From positions 1 to 32,389 of the forward strand of contig NZ_BAOL01000168.1 in NCBI RefSeq assembly GCF_000350145.1: a stretch of 32,389 nt of DNA, given 5' to 3'. The position numbers and the translations under genes are program-made. This DNA comes from Ilumatobacter nonamiensis YM16-303. GTDB lineage: Bacteria; Actinomycetota; Acidimicrobiia; Acidimicrobiales; Ilumatobacteraceae. Below, piece after piece: positions 14,836 through 21,705 of the stretch. The notes beneath the pieces are model-generated. The model was not told the origin of the DNA and did not search any database. It saw only the letters and a program-made list of their open reading frames with translations. Position 1 is the stretch's first letter; the number at the start of each line of letters is the position of its first letter.

Positions 14836-15719
14836 CAGCACGAAGCGGGCGGACATCATCCATCGCGGCGCGGTCGGCGCGCCGGATCGCCATGCTGTTC
14901 GCGTCACTGGCCATCGCGATCCTCCTCTGGGAGTTCTACAAGGCGGTCGGACCGGAAGACGGCGGTGACATCTTCGGATGGCGGATCATCCCGAAGACCA
15001 ACGACCGCGTCATGCCGCACACCTGGACGATGGCGGCCGAGTTCGGTGACGATGCCATCGGGAGCGGTGACCAGAAGGTGTGGCAGGTACTGCTCGGTTA
15101 CGCGTGGTACACGTTCCGGATGGCGATCGCCGGGCTCGCGCTCGGCGTGTTCGTCGGCGTCGGCCTCGCCGTCTTCATGGCTCGCTTCAAGATCGTCGAA
15201 CGCGGGCTGCTCCCGTATCTCGTGATCAGCCAGACGATTCCGCTGATCGCGCTCGCGCCGCAGGTCACGGTCATCCGCGGCAGCCTCGACCTCCCGCAGT
15301 GGACGTCGGCCGCAGCGCTCGCTGCGTTCCTGTCGTTCTTCCCGGTCACGGTGTCGACGCTGCGCGGGTTGCAGTCCGCTCCCGCCGCCTCCCTGGAATT
15401 GATGGACAGCTATGCAGCGAGCTGGTGGACGACGTTGCGCAAGCTCCGCTTCCCCGCAGCCGTGCCGTACATGGTGCCCGGCCTGAAGCTGGCGGCGACC
15501 GCCTCGGTGATCGGCGTGATCGTCACCGAGATCACCCTTGGTGGGTTGCGCGGTGTCGGCTTCGCGACGATCGACTACAGCCAGAAGGTCACCTCGCAGC
15601 CGGCATCGGTCTACGCCGCCGTGTTCGCCGCTGCGGTGCTCGGCCTGATCATGTTCGGCATCGTCGTCGCCGGCGAGTCCATCGCGATGCGACGTCGGCC
15701 GAAGGAGGTCGTCGGATGA
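14832..15719 (+). CDS. ABC transporter permease (SsuC/TauC/ThiX type), first copy
   Basis: This 295-aa inner-membrane permease has a first membrane span near residues 20-36 and a cluster of spans from about residue 95 to the end. The EAA-type loop that docks the ATPase is present as ELMDSYAASWWTTLRKLRFPAAVPYMVPG near 198-226. A periplasm-facing insert of about 55 residues follows the first span. The GTG at 14832 overlaps the stop of the preceding oxidoreductase. It is followed by an ATGA overlap with the ATPase gene. It pairs with the second permease at 16534 to make a heterodimeric channel. The substrate is inferred from the operon: a pyrimidine, hydantoin or related N-heterocycle. Confidence 0.88.
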   Translation: MTARSGRTSSIAARSARRIAMLFASLAIAILLWEFYKAVGPEDGGDIFGWRIIPKTNDRVMPHTWTMAAEFGDDAIGSGDQKVWQVLLGYAWYTFRMAIAGLALGVFVGVGLAVFMARFKIVERGLLPYLVISQTIPLIALAPQVTVIRGSLDLPQWTSAAALAAFLSFFPVTVSTLRGLQSAPAASLELMDSYAASWWTTLRKLRFPAAVPYMVPGLKLAATASVIGVIVTEITLGGLRGVGFATIDYSQKVTSQPASVYAAVFAAAVLGLIMFGIVVAGESIAMRRRPKEVVG

Positions 15720-16537
15720 GTGACGCAACCCCGCAGACGCGAGCTGTCGAGGTCTCCGACGCGTCGATGGTGTTCAACCCCGGCACGCCGGGCGAAGTGG
15801 CCGCCCTCGACCACGTCGACCTCACGGTCGAACCCGGTGATTTCGTCTCGTTGATCGGGCCCTCCGGCTGCGGGAAGTCGACGCTGCTCCGCGTGATCGC
15901 GAACCTGCTCGAACCGACCGATGGAAGCGTTCTGGTCAACGGCAAGTCCGCCCACCAGGCGCGGATCGACCAGGACTACGGCATGGCGTTCCAGCAGTCG
16001 GGCCTGTTCGAGTGGCGGACGGTCACGAAGAACATCGAGCTCCCGCTGGAGCTGAAGGGCTGGGACAAGAAGCGCCGCCAGGAACGTGTGCGCGAGATGC
16101 TCGACCTCGTCAAACTGCCCGACCGCGGCGAGCACATGCCATGGGAACTCTCGGGTGGACAACAGCAGCGGATCGCGATCGCTCGCGCGCTCGCGGCGCA
16201 CCCGCCGCTGCTCCTGATGGACGAACCATTCGGTGCACTCGACGAGATGACCCGCGAGCACATGCAGAGCGAGCTGCTCCAGATCTGCGCGGCGACCGGA
16301 ACGACCGTCGTGTTCGTCACGCACTCGATCCCCGAGGCCGTGTACCTCTCCGATCGGGTCGTCGTCATGTCGGCCGGTCCGGGTCGGATCACGGAGATCG
16401 TGTCGGTCGATCTCGGTCGCGATCGTGACGAGGACACCCGTGAGGACGACACGTTCTACAAGAAGATCACCGAGGTGCGTGAGGCGCTCCGGGGGAGCGA
16501 GATGTCCGCCGAAGCGCGCGGGATCGAGGATCGATGA
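15716..16537 (+). CDS. ABC transporter ATP-binding protein (nitrate/taurine/NMT1-type importer)
   Basis: This 273-aa ATPase subunit has a complete nucleotide-binding set: Walker A GPSGCGKST (48-56), Q-loop Gln93 in MAFQQSGLF, signature LSGGQQQR (145-152), Walker B LLLMDE (165-170), D-loop GALDEM and switch His203 in VTHSIPEAVYLSDR. The latter string is characteristic of the SsuB/TauB/ThiZ subgroup. A strong GGAGG Shine-Dalgarno and an ATGA overlap with the first permease fix the ATG at 15716. It overlaps the second permease gene in the same way, so all three membrane-complex genes are translationally coupled. Confidence 0.93.
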   Translation: MSDATPQTRAVEVSDASMVFNPGTPGEVAALDHVDLTVEPGDFVSLIGPSGCGKSTLLRVIANLLEPTDGSVLVNGKSAHQARIDQDYGMAFQQSGLFEWRTVTKNIELPLELKGWDKKRRQERVREMLDLVKLPDRGEHMPWELSGGQQQRIAIARALAAHPPLLLMDEPFGALDEMTREHMQSELLQICAATGTTVVFVTHSIPEAVYLSDRVVVMSAGPGRITEIVSVDLGRDRDEDTREDDTFYKKITEVREALRGSEMSAEARGIEDR

Positions 16538-17301
16538 GACTGCGGCACCTCGCGCGATCGCTGTGGCCGCCGGCGTTGTTCGGCGTCGCGTTCCTCGTGC
16601 TGTGGGAAGCCGTCGTCGCGATCTTCAGCATTGCGCCGTTCACGCTGCCGGCTCCATCGGCGATCTGGACCGCGTTCGTCGATCGTTTCGACCAGGTGGC
16701 CGACGAGACGTGGGTGACCGGGTTCAATGCGTTCGTCGGACTGCTGCTCGGGGTGGTCTTCGGCGTGCTCGCCAGTTTGATCACCGTCCGATTCATCCAG
16801 GTCGAGGCGTTGCTCACCCCGTTGGCTGTCGCTGTCAACGCGATTCCGATCGTCGTCATCGTCCCGATCCTCAACAACATGTTGTTCGGCACGACGAGCC
16901 AGGTTCCCCGCCGGCTGATGGTGATGCTGATCGTGTTCTTCGTCGTGTTCGTCAACGTGAGCAAGGGCCTGCGCCAGGTGTCGGCGACCCATCTCGAACT
17001 GATGCGTTCCTACGCCGCGTCACCGACCGAGATCATGCGCAAGGTGCGCGTTCCGAACGCGACCGGCTACCTCTTCACCGCTCTGAAGATCGCGGCGCCG
17101 CTCGCCGTGATCACCGCGTTCGTCGCTGAATACTTCGGTGGCGTACAGAGCGGCCTCGCCACCGGCGTCCGCAACAGCCTCAACGGCAGCAAGGACGTCA
17201 CCTGGGCGTACGTGATCGGAGCGTCGGCCCTCGGCCTGACGTTCTACCTGATCTCCAGCGGACTCGAGAGACTCCAACGGGGAAGACATCCGGCGGACTG
17301 A
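16534..17301 (+). CDS. ABC transporter permease (SsuC/TauC/ThiX type), second copy
   Basis: This 255-aa inner-membrane permease has about six spans. Its EAA loop reads ELMRSYAASPTEIMRKVRVPNATGYLFTALK, parallel to the first permease (same MxSYAAS core), so the two arose from one ancestor. The ATG at 16534 overlaps the ATPase stop (ATGA). It lacks the N-terminal extracytoplasmic insert of its partner. It is separated from the binding-protein gene by 79 nt containing two hairpins. Confidence 0.88.
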   Translation: MRLRHLARSLWPPALFGVAFLVLWEAVVAIFSIAPFTLPAPSAIWTAFVDRFDQVADETWVTGFNAFVGLLLGVVFGVLASLITVRFIQVEALLTPLAVAVNAIPIVVIVPILNNMLFGTTSQVPRRLMVMLIVFFVVFVNVSKGLRQVSATHLELMRSYAASPTEIMRKVRVPNATGYLFTALKIAAPLAVITAFVAEYFGGVQSGLATGVRNSLNGSKDVTWAYVIGASALGLTFYLISSGLERLQRGRHPAD

Positions 17302-17327
17302 ACACCCGCTTTCACAACCGATGAACA

Positions 17328-17364
17328 CCGATCATCGATCGGACCGAGCGGAGGTACGCCTCCG
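17328..17364 (+). other. Two tandem hairpins upstream of the binding-protein gene
   Basis: CCGATC-ATC-GATCGG (17328-17342) has a perfect 6-bp stem with a 3-nt loop. CGGAGG-TACG-CCTCCG (17349-17364) has a perfect 6-bp stem with a 4-nt loop. They lie directly before the ribosome binding site (17367-17374). Such structures often protect the 3' part of a processed operon mRNA, raising binding-protein output relative to the membrane subunits. That role is inferred. Confidence 0.55.
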
Positions 17365-17380
17365 AAGGGGAGAGACAGAC

Positions 17381-18676
17381 ATGAAGCGATCCATCACCAG
17401 GGCCACGGCCGGTCTTGCCGCGCTGGCGCTCGTCGCCGGCGCGTGCGGCAGCGACGACGATTCGTCCGCCGACGACAGCGGCGATGCCGAGGAGACGGCC
17501 GACACCGAAGCCGCTGCCGACGAGGCCGAAGCCGAGAGCGACGAGGCCAACGACGACGTCGATGCCGATGCCGATGCCGAGGAGACCGAGGACACGGCGG
17601 CGGCGGACGATGCAGCCGAGAGCGACGCCGGCGGCGAGTGCGACGAACCGGAATCGGTGAGCCTGCAGTTGCAGTGGTTCACGCAGGCTCAGTTCGGTGG
17701 TTACTACGCGGCGATCGACCAGGGCTTCTACGAGGACCAGTGCCTCGACGTGGAGATCAAGGAAGGCGCGGTCGAGATCGTTCCGCAGACCGAACTCGCG
17801 AACGGCAACGCCGACTTCGCGATCGCGTGGGTGCCCAAGGCACTCCAGACCCGTGAAGCCGGAGCCGAGATCACGAACATCGCCCAGGTGTTCGAACGCT
17901 CGGGCACGCTCCAGGTCAGCTTCGCCGACGCCGGAATCACCTCGCCCGCCGACTTCGAGGGAAAGACCATCGGAAACTGGGGCTTCGGCAACGAGTACGA
18001 GGTCTTCGCCGCGATCGGCGAGGCGGGGCTCGACCCGGCCAGCGACGTCGAACTCGTCGGCCAGCAGTTCGACATGGTCGCGCTGCTCGAAGGCGAGATC
18101 GACGCCGCCGAGGCGATGACCTACAACGAGTACGCACAGGTGCTCGAAGCGGTCAACCCCGACACCGGTGAGCTGTACCAGCCGGAGGACTTCAACGTCG
18201 TCAACTATGAGGAGGAGGGCGTCGGCATGCTGCAGGACGCGATCTGGGCCGACTCGACCCGTCTGGCCGACGACGAGGCCTACCGCGATCAGGCGGTCCG
18301 GTTCGTCGCTGCGTCGCTGCAGGGTTGGGCCTACTGCCGGGACAACGTCGAGGAATGCGCGACGATCGTCACCGACGCCGGTTCCACGCTCGGAGCGAGC
18401 CACCAGCAGTGGATGATGAACGAGGTCAACAAGCTGATCTGGCCCGCCTCGGGTGAGAGCATCGGCCTGATCGACCAGGAAGCCTGGGACCGGACCGTCG
18501 AGATCAGCAAGAACACGCCGAACCTCGAAGGTGCCACGGTACTCGCCGAGGACCCGGCCGAGGGTGCGTTCACGAACGACATCGTCACCGAAGCGGTCGC
18601 ATTGCTCGGCGACGTCGACCTCGTCGGCGCTGACTTCGCGGCGATCGAGGTCACCCTGAACGAAGGCGGCGAGTGA
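17381..18676 (+). CDS. NMT1/THI5-like ABC substrate-binding lipoprotein
   Basis: This 431-aa extracytoplasmic solute receptor belongs to the importer encoded just upstream. The signal peptide ends in a lipobox, AGAC, with Cys22. An extremely acidic Asp/Glu/Ala linker (about residues 24-85) follows; it probably spaces the domain from the membrane or cell wall. The globular domain begins SVSLQLQWFTQAQFGGYYAAIDQGFY, the usual opening of NMT1/THI5-like proteins. Typical elements after it include ADFAIAWVPKALQTR, TIGNWGFGNEYEVFAAI and MTYNEYAQ. A GGGGAGAG Shine-Dalgarno lies seven bases before the ATG at 17381. NMT1-like receptors bind pyrimidines, riboflavin or sulfonates; the operon favours a pyrimidine or hydantoin. 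The gene ends ahead of a strong terminator. Confidence 0.9.
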   Translation: MKRSITRATAGLAALALVAGACGSDDDSSADDSGDAEETADTEAAADEAEAESDEANDDVDADADAEETEDTAAADDAAESDAGGECDEPESVSLQLQWFTQAQFGGYYAAIDQGFYEDQCLDVEIKEGAVEIVPQTELANGNADFAIAWVPKALQTREAGAEITNIAQVFERSGTLQVSFADAGITSPADFEGKTIGNWGFGNEYEVFAAIGEAGLDPASDVELVGQQFDMVALLEGEIDAAEAMTYNEYAQVLEAVNPDTGELYQPEDFNVVNYEEEGVGMLQDAIWADSTRLADDEAYRDQAVRFVAASLQGWAYCRDNVEECATIVTDAGSTLGASHQQWMMNEVNKLIWPASGESIGLIDQEAWDRTVEISKNTPNLEGATVLAEDPAEGAFTNDIVTEAVALLGDVDLVGADFAAIEVTLNEGGE

Positions 18677-18713
18677 AGCCATCGTCGGCCGCCTGACGGC
18701 TGACACCTGAATC

Positions 18714-18768
18714 CGCGGACGCTCGGCCGTGAGGACCGCCTCCTCGCAGCCGAGCGTTCGCGCATTTT
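18714..18768 (+). terminator. Strong intrinsic terminator of the catabolic operon
   Basis: A 14-nt arm, CGCGGACGCTCGGC (18714-18727), pairs with GCCGAGCGTTCGCG (18749-18762) with a single G-T wobble, and an inner GAGG/CCTC stem lies in the loop. A short T run (CATTTTC) follows. It separates the transporter operon from the dienelactone hydrolase gene. Confidence 0.82.
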
Positions 18769-18787
18769 CGGTGCCGGCGATTCGGTC

Positions 18788-18793
18788 TAGGTT
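18788..18793 (+). promoter_or_regulatory. -10 hexamer TAGGTT, leaderless promoter of the hydrolase gene
   Basis: TAGGTT lies exactly 7 nt before the ATG at 18801, right after the terminator of the preceding operon. It has the same layout as the TAGGCT before trkH, so the gene has its own leaderless promoter. Confidence 0.5.
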
Positions 18794-18800
18794 GGTCGGC

Positions 18801-19496
18801 ATGGGAGAGATGATCGACATTTCCAGCGACGGGCTCGATGCCCGCGGATATCTCGCGACGCCGGAGTCCGGTTCCGGGCCCGGCGTGATCGTGGTGCAGG
18901 AATGGTGGGGGCTCGATTCGGGGATCAAGGAGATGGCCGATCGGCTCGCCGCCGAGGGGTTCGTCGCCCTTGCGCCCGACCTGTACCACGGCGAACTCGC
19001 AGCACACGACGAGATGGACAAGGCCGGTCAGCTCATGTCCGACCTTCCGCCCGACCGCGCGACGCGGGACATGAGCGTGGCGGTCGATCATCTGGATGGT
19101 CTCGACAGCACCACCGGCGAGGGCCTCGGTGTCGTCGGTTTCTGCATGGGAGGGATGCTCAGTTTCCTGCTCGCTGCTGATCGCCCCGACAAGATCGCGG
19201 CGGCCGTCCCGTTCTACGGCTTTCCCCACGGGGACTCGCAGCCCGACTTCTCGAAGATCGAGGCGTCGATCCAGGGGCACATGGCCGAGCACGACGACTT
19301 CTTCCCGCCCGGTGCGGCGATGCATCTCGAGGCGGAGTTGAAGGCGCTCGGCAAGGACGTGTCGTTCACCGTGCACGAGGGTTCGGGGCACGCGTTCATG
19401 GCGCCGCACAACGCGCTGGGTACCCGGGATCAGGAGCTGTACGACCTGATCTGGCCGCAGGTGACCGCGTTCCTGCATGATCAGCTCGGAGCCTGA
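18801..19496 (+). CDS. Dienelactone hydrolase family protein
   Basis: This 231-aa cytoplasmic alpha/beta hydrolase carries the DLH signature. Cys115 lies in the nucleophile elbow GFCMGG, Glu34 in VVQEWWGL (the residue that positions the cysteine), an acid at Asp165 in AEHDDFFPP, and His197 in HEGSGHAFM. Classical members hydrolyse dienelactone in chloroaromatic breakdown, but most relatives have unknown esters or lactones as substrates. The ATG at 18801 is set by the -10 hexamer 7 nt upstream. It is followed after 2 nt by a HAD hydrolase gene, so the two are likely cotranscribed. The terminator before it argues against membership in the pyrimidine operon. Confidence 0.88.
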   Translation: MGEMIDISSDGLDARGYLATPESGSGPGVIVVQEWWGLDSGIKEMADRLAAEGFVALAPDLYHGELAAHDEMDKAGQLMSDLPPDRATRDMSVAVDHLDGLDSTTGEGLGVVGFCMGGMLSFLLAADRPDKIAAAVPFYGFPHGDSQPDFSKIEASIQGHMAEHDDFFPPGAAMHLEAELKALGKDVSFTVHEGSGHAFMAPHNALGTRDQELYDLIWPQVTAFLHDQLGA

Positions 19497-19498
19497 GC

Positions 19499-20182
19499 GT
19501 GCCGCGCTTCGACGCGGTGCTCTTCGACGCGGGTGGCGTGCTCGTTCTTCCCGACCCGCTCGTGCTCGCTCCGCTGCTCGCCTACTTCGGCGGCGACCCG
19601 TCGCTCGACTCGCATCGTCGTGCGCACTACGCCGGGATGAAGGCGAAGTCCGACATCGACGCCGGTGAGTCGAGTTGGGACGCGTACAACGATGCGTACG
19701 TCGCGGCCGTCGGAGTCGACGAGGACGATCGGGCGGAAGCGGCCGAGATGCTCGACCGGACTCGCTATCACGCGACCTGGCGGTGGGTGATCCCGGAGTC
19801 GAGGGCTGCGCTCGACCGGCTCGCCGAGTGCGGCGTCCCGATGGGCGTCGTGTCGAACGCCAGCGGTCAGATCGAGGCGATGCTCGCCCGCGAGATCTGC
19901 CAGGTCGGACCCGGTGACCACATCGAGATGCGGGTCATCGTCGACAGCGAGCTGGTCGGTGTCGCCAAACCCGATCCGAGGATCTTCGACCACGCGCTGC
20001 CGGCCTTCGACGGGTTCGACCGGTCTCGGATCGCGTACGTGGGTGATTCCGTGACGATGGACATCGGCGCGGGGGCGGCGGCGGGGCTGCATCCGATCCT
20101 GCTCGATCCGTACGACCATCACCCCGAGGCCGACTTCGAGCGGATTCGCTCGCTCGACGAGCTGGTCGCCGAATTCGGCTGA
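19499..20182 (+). CDS. HAD-superfamily hydrolase
   Basis: This is a 227-aa HAD phosphatase-like protein. Motif I is FDAGGVLV with nucleophile Asp10. The usual second Asp (DxD) is replaced, as in the DxGGV subgroup, so the acid/base step may be altered. Motif II is VVSNAS, motif III VAKPDPRIF and motif IV GDSVTMDIGAG; a helical cap lies between motifs I and II. The GTG at 19499 immediately follows the dienelactone hydrolase stop. The substrate is unknown. It converges with the methyltransferase gene, leaving only 14 nt, and no terminator is visible there. Confidence 0.85.
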   Translation: MPRFDAVLFDAGGVLVLPDPLVLAPLLAYFGGDPSLDSHRRAHYAGMKAKSDIDAGESSWDAYNDAYVAAVGVDEDDRAEAAEMLDRTRYHATWRWVIPESRAALDRLAECGVPMGVVSNASGQIEAMLAREICQVGPGDHIEMRVIVDSELVGVAKPDPRIFDHALPAFDGFDRSRIAYVGDSVTMDIGAGAAAGLHPILLDPYDHHPEADFERIRSLDELVAEFG

Positions 20183-20196
20183 CGGAGTGAGTCGGA

Positions 20197-20988
20197 TCAA
20201 CACGCGCTCGCGTTCATCAGGATCCGTTTGAAGGTGTAGAGGTAGGGCCCCCGTTCACCGATCGTGGCGAGCAGTTCGTCGCGGTAGGCGTCGACGAACG
20301 GCTCGTGCAGGCTCTCGGGAAGCACCGCGAAGAACCGGGTGAGGCTCGTGCCCCGGGTCCACTCGACGACATCGGCCGACGAAGCCATCACCTGTGGGTA
20401 CACGACGAGGCGCACGAGCGGGTCGTCGAGGCCGAGTCCGTGGAGGAGTTCCGCGTACGCCTCGGGTGTCAGCACATTGTCGGCCACCGGGTCAGGCGGA
20501 GGTGATCCGTCCATTGCCGAACGGAACGGTTCGCGAGCGGCGACGGCTGCCGAGCACGTGTGCGACGGATGATCCGCATTCGCCGGGACCTGGACGGCCA
20601 GGCGACCACCGGCGGCGAGTTGTCCGACCCACCGTTCGAGCACCGTCGGATGGTCCGGAACCCATTGGAGGCTGGCGTTCGCGAGGATCAGATCGACCGG
20701 TTCGTCGCTTGCCCACGTGGCGATGTCGCCCGTGGCGAACGAGCACCGGTCGTCGGCGTGGTCCCGTGCTCGCTCGAGCATGGAGCTGGACGAGTCGATC
20801 CCGAGTGCCGAGTCGACGGAGAGCCGGGTCGCGAGTTCGGCCGTCAGTTCGCCGGTACCGCAACCGAGGTCGACGATCGTGCGAATCGTGGTCGAGGTGT
20901 CGATGCCGTCGGCCAGATCCCAGAACGGACGTGCCCGGAACCCGGCGAATCGGGCGTACGTGTCGGGATTCCATGCGTTCGGTGCCAT
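20197..20988 (-). CDS. tam: Trans-aconitate 2-methyltransferase-like SAM methyltransferase
   Basis: This is a 263-aa class I SAM-dependent methyltransferase. Motif I, VDLGCGTGE, lies at residues 39-47, the acidic loop GIDSSSSML follows, and LILANASLQWVPDH matches the distinctive post-motif region of trans-aconitate methyltransferase (usually SNAALQWxPDH). The N-terminal WNPDTYARFAGFRARPFWDL also fits Tam. Tam methylates trans-aconitate, a toxic by-product of the citric acid cycle. The ATG at 20988 is 6 nt downstream of a TAGGGT hexamer, indicating leaderless transcription. The substrate assignment is family-based and should be treated as likely rather than certain. Confidence 0.75.
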   Translation of the reverse strand: MAPNAWNPDTYARFAGFRARPFWDLADGIDTSTTIRTIVDLGCGTGELTAELATRLSVDSALGIDSSSSMLERARDHADDRCSFATGDIATWASDEPVDLILANASLQWVPDHPTVLERWVGQLAAGGRLAVQVPANADHPSHTCSAAVAAREPFRSAMDGSPPPDPVADNVLTPEAYAELLHGLGLDDPLVRLVVYPQVMASSADVVEWTRGTSLTRFFAVLPESLHEPFVDAYRDELLATIGERGPYLYTFKRILMNASAC

Positions 20989-20994
20989 CGTGCC

Positions 20995-21028
20995 ACCCTA
21001 GCCAACTTGTATTCTACTTGTCTACAAG
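20995..21028 (-). promoter_or_regulatory. Leaderless -10 (TAGGGT) and palindrome upstream of tam
   Basis: On the minus strand TAGGGT (21000-20995) is 6 nt before the ATG at 20988. Upstream lies CTTGTCTACAAG (21017-21028), with 5-bp arms CTTGT/ACAAG and a second CTTGT half-site nearby (21006-21010). The AT-richness of this stretch stands out from its surroundings and overlaps the end of the GtrA gene. A repressor site is possible. Confidence 0.4.
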
Positions 21029-21544
21029 CCGCTCGTCGAGGTCACGGAGTCGGCGCTCACCCGTCGAGTGCGGCTCGCGGTGTCGAGCCGGCCGAAAGAG
21101 GTATCGATCGAGCACGAGGTACTGCACGATCCACAGCCCGCCGAAGGTCACGATGTTGACGGCGAGCACCAGTGTCGTCCTCGTGGCGTCGCTGACGCCA
21201 CGTGCCTCGGCCCACCCAGCTGCGGACGACACCGTGAGCGTGGACGCGACGAGGGCGAGCAGACCCATCGCCCAGAACGGACCGATCTCGCGTCGGATGC
21301 TGCTCCGCCCCTCACGACGCCACACCCACCGCCGGTTGAGCGCATAGGACGGGCCGATTCCCGAGATCGTCGCGATCACGTTGGCGACGCCGGCGGTCAC
21401 GGAGTCGGTGAAGGTCAAGACGCCGAGCACGCTGAGGCTCAGAGCGCTGGTCGCGAGCGAGACCAGCAGCGACTTGCTGACCTTTTGGAGCGCGGTGGGC
21501 CGATCGTCGCGCGCCGACCCGAAGATCGCGTCGAGATGGGTCAT
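21014..21544 (-). CDS. GtrA-like polysaccharide-associated membrane protein
   Basis: This 176-aa protein has four predicted membrane spans: near LLVSLATSALSLSVLGVL, VANVIATISGIGPSYALNRRWVW, FWAMGLLALVASTLTVSSAA and LVLAVNIVTFGGLWIVQYLVLDRYLF. That is the GtrA/DPMS layout, including the NRRWVW and VxRYLF-type endings after spans two and four. GtrA proteins help flip undecaprenyl-linked sugars made by GtrB-type transferases. A GtrB-like gene is in this window (31178-32233) but not adjacent. The ATG at 21544 is preferred; an upstream ATG at 21595 would add 17 non-conserved residues. It sits upstream of tam on the same strand with a 25-nt gap. Confidence 0.78.
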   Translation of the reverse strand: MTHLDAIFGSARDDRPTALQKVSKSLLVSLATSALSLSVLGVLTFTDSVTAGVANVIATISGIGPSYALNRRWVWRREGRSSIRREIGPFWAMGLLALVASTLTVSSAAGWAEARGVSDATRTTLVLAVNIVTFGGLWIVQYLVLDRYLFRPARHREPHSTGERRLRDLDERLVDK

Positions 21545-21642
21545 CGGGTCGTCGCAACGCCGTCTGAGCGAAGCAGGCCCCGTCCGGGTGAGCACGTGTC
21601 GAAGCCGGTGTGCATGGACATGGTTCGCTGCTCGACGGGATC

Positions 21643-21665
21643 GAGATCACGGTTTCCGGGATCTC
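21643..21665. terminator. Hairpin downstream of the acyl-CoA dehydrogenase gene
   Basis: GAGATC (21643-21648) pairs with GATCTC (21660-21665), and inside it CGG pairs with CCG around a TTT loop, with one A/G mismatch. It sits about 40 nt after the dehydrogenase stop on the minus strand. A second possible stem, GACGCC/GGCGTC (21677-21682 and 21702-21707), overlaps the stop itself. There is no T tract. Confidence 0.5.
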
Positions 21666-21705
21666 ACGTGTGTGACGACGCCAACGCCGGTTGCGCCGCG
21701 GGGCG

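Noticed and set aside
9693-14907. Long minus-strand open frames of 471, 548 and 816 codons opposite the catabolic operon
   Set aside because: They mirror well-recognised plus-strand enzymes with catalytic motifs. Their translations are low-complexity Arg/Asp/Val-rich sequence without family features, as expected from antisense frames in GC-rich DNA.
17381-18676. Assignment of the importer as a thiamine-precursor (ThiXYZ) transporter
   Set aside because: The binding-protein family fits, but no thiamine gene or TPP riboswitch is seen, and the coupled enzymes are pyrimidine/hydantoin catabolic.
17312-19021. 569-codon minus-strand open frame opposite the binding-protein gene
   Set aside because: It runs across the strong terminator and two unrelated genes and has no recognisable domain; it is an antisense shadow.
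18801-20182. Dienelactone hydrolase and HAD hydrolase as part of the pyrimidine operon
   Set aside because: A strong terminator at 18714-18768 and a separate leaderless promoter at 18788 make them an independent unit.
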